Below the pieces are notes generated by a model that saw nothing but the letters and a program-made list of their open reading frames with translations, ran no database searches and was not told the DNA's origin. A program made the position numbers and the translations under genes. A DNA stretch of 64,000 nucleotides from CATQHW01 sp965215345. GTDB lineage: Bacteria; Spirochaetota; Spirochaetia; SZUA-6; Bin103. The stretch lies in contig CBDCDL010000002.1 in assembly GCA_965215345.1 (NCBI GenBank), forward strand, positions 2,418,001 to 2,482,000, read 5' to 3'. Position 1 is the first letter of the stretch, and every line of letters begins with the position of its first letter. Shown piece after piece: positions 40,358 to 48,548 of the stretch.

Positions 40358-41815
40358 TTGGCGCGCGCGGCCGAATTGGCGCGCGCCAACGCGGCGCGTA
40401 TCGACCTTGTCGAGTTGCGGGCCGACTTCCTGGACGACAGGGAGCTGGCCCGGATCTCCAGGTTCCCGGACATGGTCGGAATGCCGGCCATCCTCACCAT
40501 CCGGCGAACCGTCGAAGGCGGCAGGTTCCCCGCGGACGAGCGGTCACGCCGCCGCCTGATCGGCGCCGCAGCCGGCGCGTACCGTTACGTCGACCTGGAG
40601 TCCGATGTGGACCGCTCGTTCGATGAGCTGGTACCCGCCGGCACCAGGGTGATCCGGTCTCTGCACGACACCACCGGCGTTCCGGCCCGGATCGAGCGGG
40701 TGATGCGCGGTCTTCCCCGCTCCGGGAGAGAGATCGCAAAGGCGGCCGTGACGCCGCGCACGGGCGGCGAGATGGTGGACCTGTTCGAGTGCGCGCAGCG
40801 GCTCGGGGCCTCGTCCTCGGAGGCTCCTGGCGAACACATCCTGCTGGGAATGGGACGGTTCGGGCTCCCGACCCGCATTCTGGCGGCCCACCTGGGCAAC
40901 TTCCTCACGTTCTGTTCGCGTGCCGGACGCTCCGCGGCTCCCGGCCACCTCGACCCGGAGACCATGGTCGAGCTCTACCGGTTTCCCTCCATCCACGCGG
41001 GCACGCGAGTCCTGGGAGTGATCGGCACGCCGCTGTCACATTCGCGTTCGCCTCAGATCCACAACCCGGCGCTCGCCGCGTCAGGGATCGACGCCGTCTA
41101 CGTGCCGATCGAGCTGGACGATCTATCGGAGCTGGCGCGCTTGGCGCGACTCCTCCCGCTTGACGGCTGTTCGGTGACCATTCCGCACAAGGGCGATGCC
41201 GCCCGCATGTCGGACGCCGCGCCGATGGTGCGGCGGGTCGGCGCGTGCAACACGCTGGTGCGAAAGCGCGAGCGGTGGCGCGGCGAGAACACCGACGTCC
41301 ACGGCTTCCTGGCGCCGCTCCGTGAAAGGTCGATCGTTCCCCGTCGCGCGACCGTGATCGGCGCCGGCGGGGCGGCGCGGGCAGTCGCCTTCGCGCTACG
41401 CTCGCTCGGCACCGAGCTGTTGATTCTCAATCGGACCGAGCAGCGCGCGCGGTCCCTGGCGCGAGACTGCGGCGGGACGGCAGGCGCTCTGGATGCCGCG
41501 GGGCTGGCGCGGGTGTCCGAGCACAGCGAGTTGATCGTCCAGACCACGAGCGTGGGGCTGCCCGACAATCCGGGCGATCCGCTGGCGGCGTACTCCTTTC
41601 GTGGACATGAGCTGGTCTATGACCTGGTCTACGGCGAGGGCCTGACGCCGATACTCGGGCGAGCTCGTGAGGCGGGATGCGCGGTCATCGACGGCGGCCG
41701 GATGCTGGCCGAGCAGGCGTACGAGCAGTATCGCCTGTTCACCGGCCGCGCGTTTCCGGACAGCGCAAAGCCCGCCACGGTGCCCTCCTCGAGCGCGGCG
41801 ACCCGCGACGGCTGA
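40358..41815 (+). CDS. aroDE: Fused 3-dehydroquinate dehydratase (type I) and shikimate dehydrogenase
   Basis: The protein joins steps three and four of the shikimate pathway. The AroD half (residues 1 to about 205) has DLVELRADFL, the general-base SLHDTT histidine and the Schiff-base lysine in REIAKAAVTPR. The AroE half has SHSRSPQIHN, the catalytic lysine in CSVTIPHKG, GENTDVHGF, and the NADP-binding GAGGAARAV with NRT. The only usual start codon is a TTG at 40358, but the frame upstream reads ARLCLALTEPT, matching the first strand of AroD, behind a GGAGG at 40316-40320. Such fusions occur in plants and some bacteria, including chlamydiae and spirochaetes. Confidence 0.92.
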   Translation: MARAAELARANAARIDLVELRADFLDDRELARISRFPDMVGMPAILTIRRTVEGGRFPADERSRRRLIGAAAGAYRYVDLESDVDRSFDELVPAGTRVIRSLHDTTGVPARIERVMRGLPRSGREIAKAAVTPRTGGEMVDLFECAQRLGASSSEAPGEHILLGMGRFGLPTRILAAHLGNFLTFCSRAGRSAAPGHLDPETMVELYRFPSIHAGTRVLGVIGTPLSHSRSPQIHNPALAASGIDAVYVPIELDDLSELARLARLLPLDGCSVTIPHKGDAARMSDAAPMVRRVGACNTLVRKRERWRGENTDVHGFLAPLRERSIVPRRATVIGAGGAARAVAFALRSLGTELLILNRTEQRARSLARDCGGTAGALDAAGLARVSEHSELIVQTTSVGLPDNPGDPLAAYSFRGHELVYDLVYGEGLTPILGRAREAGCAVIDGGRMLAEQAYEQYRLFTGRAFPDSAKPATVPSSSAATRDG

Positions 41816-41833
41816 CGCGACCGGGCATTGGCG

Positions 41834-42412
41834 ATGGTGGTAGGAGTCGCCGGCAAGCTCGGCTCCGGCAAGAGTTCCGTCGCGAACCTGCTTGCGGATG
41901 CCGGCTGGCGGGTGGTCGACGTCGACCTGCTGGGACACCGGGCGCTGATCACGGAGCGCGACCGCATCGTCGCCGCATTCGGCCGGGGCGTGCTCGATCC
42001 CGAAGGCAGGATCGATCGCCGGCTGTTGGGACCGCTGGTGTTCGGCAACGTGGATGCCAGACGCCGTCTGGACGCGATCGTCCATCCCGTGATGGTGCGT
42101 AGCGTGAAGGCCCTGGTGGAGGCGGATCCGAGCCCGACCGCCATCGACGCGGCATTGTTGAATCCCATGGGGCTCGACGCGCTCTGCGATCTCGTGCTGT
42201 GGGTGCATGCGCCGGTGCTGCTCCGCCTGTACCGCGCGCTGGTGGTCGACCGGAAACCGAGGGCCACCGTGTTCGGGGCCATGTGGGCACAACGCGGCCG
42301 GCGGCTCAAGCGTCCCGTGGCGGGGGTCGATACACGTAGTGTCTCGCGGCGCACCATCTGCAATGGGGCGACGCGAGGGATGCTCCGGCGTCAGATCGAG
42401 TTCATTCTCTAG
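41834..42412 (+). CDS. coaE: Dephospho-CoA kinase
   Basis: CoaE phosphorylates dephospho-CoA in the last step of coenzyme A synthesis. The P-loop is GVAGKLGSGKSS and VVDVDLLGHRAL follows as the substrate segment, with RRRLDAIVHPVM in the middle as in the family. The 192 residues from the ATG at 41834 fit. It begins 18 bp after aroDE and probably shares its transcript. The C-terminal third diverges from typical CoaE. Confidence 0.85.
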   Translation: MVVGVAGKLGSGKSSVANLLADAGWRVVDVDLLGHRALITERDRIVAAFGRGVLDPEGRIDRRLLGPLVFGNVDARRRLDAIVHPVMVRSVKALVEADPSPTAIDAALLNPMGLDALCDLVLWVHAPVLLRLYRALVVDRKPRATVFGAMWAQRGRRLKRPVAGVDTRSVSRRTICNGATRGMLRRQIEFIL

Positions 42413-42437
42413 GCGCCGGCCCCATGGAGGAGGGCGC

Positions 42438-43130
42438 ATGGACAGGCAAGCGGCGGATACACAACGGATTCTCTGGGCGGTCGTGGCGGTCAGCCTTCTG
42501 GTCATCATCGTGCTGGCGGGCGGGCTCTACTTCCTCCGGCCGCGGGGCGCGGAGGCGACCGAGGTCGCGATGGCCGACGCCGACGAGTCCACGTTCGATC
42601 CGTTCGAGTACGTACGAAGCGACCAGGAGACACCGGGACTGCAGGAGACGACGGAGTCGCCACGGCAGGTAACCCTTGTGGTGGGCGATGTCCAGTCGCA
42701 GGCATCGATCGAGTCCCCGATGACCGGCGAAGCTTCTGCGCCGCAGAGCTCGCAGACTGCGCCGAGTCCCGCCGCCGTGACCCCGGCAACGGTGACGCCG
42801 TCGTCGGCGCCCGTCTCGAGAGCCCCCGTCCCGGCAGCGACTCCCGCCACACCCGCGCCGGCGCCTGCCCCGGCACCGCGGGCAACCGGCGACTTCCAGT
42901 ACTGGATTCAGGTCGGCTCGTTTTCCTCCCGATCACGAGCCGGCGACCTGCACAAGCTGTTGGCCGACCTGGGCTATGCCGGACTCATCACCGCTCACGA
43001 CGCCGACGGCGTCACCATGCACCGGGTGCGGATCGGACCGATAGGATCTCGTCCGGAAGCCGACCTGATGCTTGGAAAACTGCGGACCACCAGCGAGATG
43101 GACGGCTGGATCGCGCAGGTGAGAGGATAG
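42438..43130 (+). CDS. SPOR-domain membrane protein
   Basis: One membrane helix (residues about 11-33, ILWAVVAVSLLVIIVLAGGL) leads to a Pro/Ala/Thr-rich linker (about 95-150) and a C-terminal SPOR domain (DFQYWIQVGSFSSRSRAGDL ... VRIGPIGSRPEADLML). SPOR domains bind denuded glycan strands at division septa. The start ATG at 42438 follows GGAGGAGGG. The layout matches FtsN/DedD-type proteins, though the exact counterpart cannot be told. It follows coaE by 25 bp. Confidence 0.85.
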   Translation: MDRQAADTQRILWAVVAVSLLVIIVLAGGLYFLRPRGAEATEVAMADADESTFDPFEYVRSDQETPGLQETTESPRQVTLVVGDVQSQASIESPMTGEASAPQSSQTAPSPAAVTPATVTPSSAPVSRAPVPAATPATPAPAPAPAPRATGDFQYWIQVGSFSSRSRAGDLHKLLADLGYAGLITAHDADGVTMHRVRIGPIGSRPEADLMLGKLRTTSEMDGWIAQVRG

Positions 43131-43190
43131 GCGGCGCGCGGGAAGCGTGCCGCACCCGCGTCCAGGCCGGACGCAAGCATCGGATGAGAA

Positions 43191-43206
43191 CGGATTTGCA
43201 AATCCG
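43191..43206. promoter_or_regulatory. Perfect 16-bp palindrome before the nitroreductase gene
   Basis: CGGATTTGCAAATCCG is fully self-complementary and ends 26 bases before the ATG. Its AT-rich centre stands out from the local GC content. It could be an operator for a dimeric repressor; no regulator gene is adjacent. Confidence 0.5.
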
Positions 43207-43232
43207 GATGGCGGCGGCTATGGTGTGTGGGT

Positions 43233-43742
43233 ATGGCGCTGCTGCCGGTGATCGCGGAACGGCGCAGCTGCCTGCGCTTCGACGGGCGAGTTGTCGACGC
43301 CGCCAAGCTCGACCAGATCATCGAAGCGGGGCGTCTGGCGCCCTCGGCGAAGAACCGGCAGGAGTGGCGCTTCATCGTCATACGCAAGCCCCACCTTCGC
43401 GACAAGGTCGCGGCGGCGGCGTTCCGTGAGCAGAACGTCGGCACGGCCCCCGTGGTGATCGCCGCGTGCACGACGAACATCGACTACATGATGCCCAACG
43501 GGCAGTACTCGCACCCGATCGACTTGGCGGTCGCCGCCACGTTCATGGCGCTTCAGGCCGAGGAAGAAGGCCTGCAGAGCTGTTTCATCACGACGTTCGA
43601 CGAGCAGGAGGTCAAGGACCTTCTGAGCGTGCCGCATCGCATGCGGGTGGTGCTGTTGCTCGTGTTGGGCTACGCGGCGGACGCGACGCCGCGGCAGCCT
43701 CGCAAACCGCTCCAGCAGATCGTCTCCTACGATCACTGGTGA
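43233..43742 (+). CDS. Nitroreductase-family flavoprotein
   Basis: The protein is a compact NAD(P)H-dependent FMN oxidoreductase. Family marks are IAERRSCLRFDGR at the start, IIEAGRLAPSAKNRQEWRF, GAAFMALQAEEEGLQSC-like helix (ATFMALQAEEEGLQSCFI), and VLLLVLGYAADATPRQPRKP near the end. It has 169 residues from the ATG at 43233. The natural substrate cannot be told. A palindrome lies just upstream, so it may be under its own control. Confidence 0.88.
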   Translation: MALLPVIAERRSCLRFDGRVVDAAKLDQIIEAGRLAPSAKNRQEWRFIVIRKPHLRDKVAAAAFREQNVGTAPVVIAACTTNIDYMMPNGQYSHPIDLAVAATFMALQAEEEGLQSCFITTFDEQEVKDLLSVPHRMRVVLLLVLGYAADATPRQPRKPLQQIVSYDHW

Positions 43743-43814
43743 GAGCCGGCCTGCCAGATGTTGCGGTTCGCGCCGTCGACCGGCCGGTGAGCCGGTTGGC
43801 CGCGCGCTGATCCG

Positions 43815-44420
43815 ATGGCCGCCCGGCAGTACTCCTGCGAACGCAGCACCACGGAGACGGAGATAGCGGTGCGCCTGGACCTGGACCCCACGGATGCAGG
43901 AAGCGTCCCGGTGGTCGAGGTGTCCACGGGGGTGCCGTTCTTCGATCACATGCTGCACGCGATGGGGTTTCACGGCGGCTTGGGCCTGCAGGTCGCGGCG
44001 TCGGGAGACCTGGAGGTGGATGCCCACCACGTCGTGGAGGACGTGGGCATCGTGCTGGGGGAATGCCTGTTCCAGGCGATGGATCAAGACGCCCCGCTCA
44101 CCCGCTTCGGGCACGCGGTGGTGCCGATGGACGATGCCCTGGCGGAGGTGACCGTCGACGCCGGCGGCCGCTCCCACTGCCGGTTCGACGCGGCGTTTCC
44201 TCAGGAACGCGCGGGTGACTTCGACGTCTGGCTGCTGCGCGAGTTCTTCACGGCCCTGGCCGGGCGGGCGCGCATCAACGTCCACGCCGCGGCCAGGTAC
44301 GGCGACAACTCCCACCACATGGCCGAAGCGCTCTGCAAGGCGCTGGGCCGCGCCCTGGGCCAGGCGTTCCGGATGGCTCCGGGACGGGAGCCGCGCTCCA
44401 CCAAGGGCCGGGTCGTCTGA
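43815..44420 (+). CDS. hisB: Imidazoleglycerol-phosphate dehydratase
   Basis: HisB dehydrates imidazole glycerol phosphate in histidine synthesis, using two Mn ions. The metal-binding histidine clusters are PFFDHMLHAMG, VDAHHVVEDVGIVLG and GDNSHHMAEALCKALGRAL. It is the single-domain form (201 residues) without a phosphatase domain. The other his genes are elsewhere apart from hisC at 52.3-53.4 kb. Confidence 0.95.
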   Translation: MAARQYSCERSTTETEIAVRLDLDPTDAGSVPVVEVSTGVPFFDHMLHAMGFHGGLGLQVAASGDLEVDAHHVVEDVGIVLGECLFQAMDQDAPLTRFGHAVVPMDDALAEVTVDAGGRSHCRFDAAFPQERAGDFDVWLLREFFTALAGRARINVHAAARYGDNSHHMAEALCKALGRALGQAFRMAPGREPRSTKGRVV

Positions 44421-44454
44421 GGCCGGGGTGGTCCCGAGCCCGGAATCCCCGTCC

Positions 44455-46275
44455 TCAGGAGGAGGTTTCCAGCACCGCGCGGATGCGCCGCACGCCGCCC
44501 GATGACGACTGCTCCTTGACGATCCGGAACGCGCCGAGCTCGCCGGTACGGCTGGCGTGCGGCCCGCCGCACACCTCTCGGGAGTAGTCGCCGATCGAGT
44601 AGACCTTCACGTCCTCCTGGTACTTCTCCCCGAACAGGGCGATGGCGCCGCCGTCCAGAGCGTCCTGCAGCTTCATCACCTGCATGCTGATCGGCAGATC
44701 CTCGGCGATGCGGTCGTTGACGGTGGCCTGGACGCGCTCGACCTCCTCCGGAGACATCGGCGCGCCGTGCGAGAAGTCGAACCGCAGCCGCTCGGCGGTG
44801 ATGTTGCTGCCCTTCTGCTGCACGTGCGTTCCCAGCTCGTCACGCAGTGCCTGGTGCAGCAGGTGCGTGGCGGTGTGCAGGCGCTGCACGGTCTCACTGG
44901 CGTCGGCCAGCCCTCCCTTGAAGGTCTTGTCGGCGCCCGCCCTGGACCGCTTCTGGTGCTCGGCGTACCGCCGGTCGAATCCGGCGCCGTCCACCGTCAG
45001 GCCGTGCTCGCCGGCGAGCTCCTCGGTGATCTCCGGAGGGAATCCGTAGGTGTCGTAGAGGCGGAACGCGACATCTCCCGGGACCACCTTGTCGTCGCGC
45101 GCAAGCAGACGTGGCAGCATCTTCTGCAACTCCGCCTCGCCCTTGGCCAGAGCGGCGGAGAAGCGCCGCTCCTCCTGCGACAGCTCGCTCAGGATCGTGC
45201 CGCCCTGCTCGGCAAGCTGCGGATAGGCGCCGCCGTAGCGGTCGATGACGCTCTCTGCGGTGGCGCGCAGCACCTCGCCCGGAATGTCGAGCTTGCGTCC
45301 GTGCCGGATCGCGCGGCGGACGATCCTGCGCAGCACGTAGCCCTGGCCCAGGTTGGAGGGGGTGATGGCGGACTCGTCGCCGAGCATGAACACGGCGGCG
45401 CGCACGTGGTCGACCAGGATGCGGATCGACCGGTCGCGTTCGGCATCCCCACCGTAGGCGGCGCCGGTCTGCCCCGCCGCGGTGGCGACGATCGGGGCCA
45501 TGACGTCGATGTCGTAGACGCTGCCCGCGCCCTGCAGAACGGCCGCGGTTCGCTCCACGCCCATGCCGGTGTCCACGCACTGCTGCTGCAGCGGGACGAA
45601 CCGCCCCTCGCTCGTCTTGTCGTACTGCATGAACACGTCGTTCCAGATCTCCAGGTGACGGTCGCCGTTGCCCGGCGTGCGGCCGTCGTCGCCGGCATCG
45701 GGATACAGGTCGATGTACATCTCCGTCGTCGGCCCGCAGGGGCCGGTCTGGCCGGCCGGTCCCCACCAGTTGTCCTCCTCGAGGAAGTGGATGTGATCCT
45801 CCGGGATGCCGAGCGAACGCCAGGCGCCGGCCGCCTCGTCGTCGCGGGGCACCATCTCGTTGCCGGCGAAGCAGGTGACGTGCAGATGCTCGACCGGAAA
45901 GCCCAGCCAGCGGCTGTCGGTCAGGAACTCGTGGCTCAGCTCGATCGCGCCCTGCTTGAAGTAGTCGCCCAGCGACCAGTTGCCGAGCATCTCGATCAGC
46001 GTCAGATGCGACAGGTCTCCGACCAGATCGATGTCGATGGTGCGGATGCACTTCTGCACGTTGACGAGCCGCCGCCCGGAGGGGTGCGGGGCGCCCAGCA
46101 CGTAGGGAACCAGCGGGTGCACGCCGGCCATCACGAACAGCGCCGTGGGGTCGTTCTCCGGGACCAGCGAATGGTTGGGGATGCGCGCGTGGCCCTTGGA
46201 CTCGAAGTAGGACAGATAGAGATCGCGGAGCTCGTTGGCCGTCAGGGCCGACTCCCGTATGGCGGACGTTGGCAT
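44455..46275 (-). CDS. alaS: Alanyl-tRNA synthetase, short spirochaetal form
   Basis: AlaRS charges tRNA-Ala and clears mischarged Ser/Gly. The class II catalytic core (MLGNWSLGDYFKQGAIELSH; TGMGVERTAAVLQG), the tRNA-recognition helices, and the editing domain (HTATHLLHQAL and VCGGPHASRTGELG, supplying the zinc ligands) are present. The protein stops at 606 residues, right after the editing domain; the oligomerising and C-Ala domains of the usual about 870-residue enzyme are missing. Short AlaRS is known in spirochaetes such as Treponema, so this is not a truncation. It ends a run of minus-strand genes from the AAA ATPase at 50 kb. Confidence 0.96.
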   Translation of the reverse strand: MPTSAIRESALTANELRDLYLSYFESKGHARIPNHSLVPENDPTALFVMAGVHPLVPYVLGAPHPSGRRLVNVQKCIRTIDIDLVGDLSHLTLIEMLGNWSLGDYFKQGAIELSHEFLTDSRWLGFPVEHLHVTCFAGNEMVPRDDEAAGAWRSLGIPEDHIHFLEEDNWWGPAGQTGPCGPTTEMYIDLYPDAGDDGRTPGNGDRHLEIWNDVFMQYDKTSEGRFVPLQQQCVDTGMGVERTAAVLQGAGSVYDIDVMAPIVATAAGQTGAAYGGDAERDRSIRILVDHVRAAVFMLGDESAITPSNLGQGYVLRRIVRRAIRHGRKLDIPGEVLRATAESVIDRYGGAYPQLAEQGGTILSELSQEERRFSAALAKGEAELQKMLPRLLARDDKVVPGDVAFRLYDTYGFPPEITEELAGEHGLTVDGAGFDRRYAEHQKRSRAGADKTFKGGLADASETVQRLHTATHLLHQALRDELGTHVQQKGSNITAERLRFDFSHGAPMSPEEVERVQATVNDRIAEDLPISMQVMKLQDALDGGAIALFGEKYQEDVKVYSIGDYSREVCGGPHASRTGELGAFRIVKEQSSSGGVRRIRAVLETSS

Positions 46276-46326
46276 GACGAAATGTGTTCAGGCGCCGGCC
46301 GTGGTGTCAAACCGCGGCGATCGGGC

Positions 46327-46812
46327 TCAGGTGAGCGGCTCGACGAGGTCCTCGGCCTCCGGGGTGAGCAGGTCCGGGAACACGTAGACCATGCCGCCGC
46401 TCCTGCGCACGCGCAGCTCCGCGTGCCCGCGGGAAACCAGATCGTCGAGGCACGCCTTGGCGTCGTCGAGGCTGTAGTCGCCGCCCACCGCGACCTCCGC
46501 CGGCGTCACGACCCCGCCGTGCGCCTTGGCCGCGCGCAGGATCACCGTCTCGATCGACTCCATGCCGCCTGCCGTCTCCGCGGCGTCGGGCAGGCGGCTC
46601 TGGACAGCCCCCGCGAGGCCGCGCGCCGACTCCTCGTCGACCAGCCTGGGGATGGTGAACAGGTCGATGATGTTGCCGATCCCGAACAGCCCCCAGGTGC
46701 ACAGCCAGAGGATGCCGGTGCCGATCCGTCCCAGGTAGAAGCGGTGGATCCCGGAAACCCCGAACAGGCACAGCGCCCACAGCAGGTAGGCGGCGCCCCG
46801 CGAGTAGCTCAT
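46327..46812 (-). CDS. TM2-domain membrane protein with C-terminal winged-helix-like region
   Basis: The N-terminus is a TM2 domain: two hydrophobic helices around a GIHRFYLGRIGTGILWLCTW stretch and NIIDLFTIP. Residues about 85-150 (ILRAAKAHGGVVTPAEVAVG then DDAKACLDDLVSRGHAELRV) look like a winged helix, usually involved in nucleic-acid or protein binding. The function of TM2 proteins of this type is unknown. It starts 12 bp after asnS and lies upstream of alaS on the same strand. Confidence 0.8.
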   Translation of the reverse strand: MSYSRGAAYLLWALCLFGVSGIHRFYLGRIGTGILWLCTWGLFGIGNIIDLFTIPRLVDEESARGLAGAVQSRLPDAAETAGGMESIETVILRAAKAHGGVVTPAEVAVGGDYSLDDAKACLDDLVSRGHAELRVRRSGGMVYVFPDLLTPEAEDLVEPLT

Positions 46813-46823
46813 GCAGCGCTACC

Positions 46824-48137
46824 TCAAGGGTACAACCGTTGCAGGGTGCGGGGAAACGCGATCGCCTCCCGCACGTGGGGGATCCCGGCGATCCAGGCGA
46901 GGGTCCGCTCCAGGCCGATGCCGAAACCGGAGTGCGGGACCGAGCCGAAGCGGCGCAGGTCCAGGTACCACTCGTAGGCGTCGAGGGGCAGCCCGTGCGC
47001 CCTGATGGCGGCGACCAGCGCGTCCAGGTCATCCTCGCGCTGCGAGCCGCCGGCGATCTCGCCATACCCTTCCGGCGCAAGCAGGTCCGAGCAACGCACC
47101 CTGTCCGGGTCCGTGGGATGGCTCTTCATGTAGAATGCCTTGGCCGCGCGCGGGTAGTCGGTGACGAACACGGGGCGGTCGAAGTTCAGGCTGATCGCCG
47201 TCTCCTCGTCGGCGCCCAGGTCCTGGCCGAACTGCATGTCGGCGCCGGCGGCCTGGGCGATGCGCACGGCCTCCGCGTAGTCGATGCGCGGAAACGGCGG
47301 GGCCAGCCGAGCGAGCGGCGCGGTGTCCCGCTCCAGCGTGGCGAGTTCGCTTTCGCACCGGGTCAGGACGTGGCCCACCACGGCGAGCACGAGGTCCTCC
47401 TGGAGCTGCATGTTGGCGTCGCTGTCCGCGAAGGCGACCTCGGCCTCCAGCATCCAGAACTCGCTGAGATGGCGGCGGGTCCTGGACTTCTCCGCGCGGA
47501 ACGTCGGGCCGAAGTTGTACACCTTGCCGAGCGACTGGCAGGCGGCCTCCAGGTAGAGCTGGCCGGTCTGCGCCAGGTGAGCCTCGCCGAGGTCGTAGTA
47601 GGGCAGGGTGAACAGCGACGACGCACTCTCACCCACGGCGCCGGTGAGGATCGGCGTGTCCACCAGCACGAAGTCCCGCCGGTGGAAGAAGTCGTGCATG
47701 ACGGTGCGCACCTCGCTTCGCAGCCGCATCAGTGCCTCCTGCCGACGCGAGCGCAGCCACAGATGGCGATGAGCCAGCAGGAAATCGACGCCGTGCGCCT
47801 TCTTCGCGATCGGGTACTCGGCCGTCGGCGACTGCAGGACCTGCAGCGCGCGCAACTGCAACTCGTAGCCGCCGGGGGCGCGCGGCTCGGCCCGCACCGT
47901 GCCGCGCGCGATCATGCTGGACTCCAGGGGGAGCCGGGCGGCGCGGGCGAAGGAGTCGGGCTCCGTCTCGCCGTCGATGGCGGTGACCTGAATGCGCCCG
48001 GTGCCGTCGCGGAGCTGCAGGAACAGGATTCGCCCCTTGGAGCGCGCGTTGTACAGCCAGCCGGCCAGCTCGACGGAGCCGCTGTCGTGGGCGCCCACGT
48101 CCCGGATCGCCACCCGGGGCGGGCCGGGTTCCGTCAT
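46824..48137 (-). CDS. asnS: Asparaginyl-tRNA synthetase
   Basis: AsnRS charges tRNA-Asn directly. It has the N-terminal OB-fold anticodon domain (VELAGWLYNARSKGRILFLQ) and the class II core with TFRAEKSRTRRHLSEFWMLE (motif 2) and GFGIGLERTLAWIAG (motif 3); the end FPRTLQRLYP is typical for AsnRS rather than AspRS. The ATG at 48137 has a GAGGGGA site; ten residues further upstream belong to the repeated leader. Presence of AsnRS suggests that transamidation is not the only path to Asn-tRNA. Confidence 0.95.
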   Translation of the reverse strand: MTEPGPPRVAIRDVGAHDSGSVELAGWLYNARSKGRILFLQLRDGTGRIQVTAIDGETEPDSFARAARLPLESSMIARGTVRAEPRAPGGYELQLRALQVLQSPTAEYPIAKKAHGVDFLLAHRHLWLRSRRQEALMRLRSEVRTVMHDFFHRRDFVLVDTPILTGAVGESASSLFTLPYYDLGEAHLAQTGQLYLEAACQSLGKVYNFGPTFRAEKSRTRRHLSEFWMLEAEVAFADSDANMQLQEDLVLAVVGHVLTRCESELATLERDTAPLARLAPPFPRIDYAEAVRIAQAAGADMQFGQDLGADEETAISLNFDRPVFVTDYPRAAKAFYMKSHPTDPDRVRCSDLLAPEGYGEIAGGSQREDDLDALVAAIRAHGLPLDAYEWYLDLRRFGSVPHSGFGIGLERTLAWIAGIPHVREAIAFPRTLQRLYP

Positions 48138-48143
48138 GTCCCC

Positions 48144-48175
48144 CTCATCATGCCGATCCCTCATCATGCCGATCC
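48144..48175 (-). repeat. 16-bp tandem duplication in the asnS leader
   Basis: CTCATCATGCCGATCC occurs twice in direct succession at 48144-48159 and 48160-48175, between the FliG-N-like gene and asnS. On the minus strand each copy carries a GGCATGATGAG with an ATG. It abuts the ribosome-binding site. Confidence 0.7.
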
Positions 48176-48176
48176 A

Positions 48177-48548
48177 TCATGACAGCCCGTCCTGGATGCG
48201 GCCCAGTAGCCGCTCGGCATGGTCTGCGTCGAAGGCGGTCGTGAGCAGGCGGCGAACGGCCGCCGGCCCGCCCGTCGCCGTGGAGCGAACGGAGGATGGA
48301 CGCACGCCGTACTCCTCCACGACCCGGCGGGCATCGCGCTCGCTCACCGCGCCCAGGCGGGCGATCACGCCGCAGATACCCGTGACTTCCTGCGCGTCCA
48401 GGGCGCGCAGGACCCGGACGGCGTCGTCCGGGTCGATCAGCAGCAGGAAGATGCCGGCGTGCTCGTAGCCGGCGTCGCGCGCCTCGTCCTTGGCCCGATG
48501 GGCGAGCTCGCCGGGCGTCGGCGTGTGCGTCGCGGCACACCCCGTCAT
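48177..48548 (-). CDS. Small protein resembling the FliG N-terminal domain
   Basis: The 123-residue protein has the FliG-N pattern: IDPDDAVRVLRALDAQEVTGICGVIARLG, then SERDARRVVEEYGV, then GGPAAVRRLLTTAFDADHAERLLGRI. In FliG this part binds the MS-ring protein FliF; the torque-generating middle and C-terminal domains are absent here. The ATG overlaps the stop of the AAA ATPase gene (ATGA), so the two are translationally coupled. The match is by pattern only and moderately sure. No flagellar gene is nearby. Confidence 0.6.
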   Translation of the reverse strand: MTGCAATHTPTPGELAHRAKDEARDAGYEHAGIFLLLIDPDDAVRVLRALDAQEVTGICGVIARLGAVSERDARRVVEEYGVRPSSVRSTATGGPAAVRRLLTTAFDADHAERLLGRIQDGLS

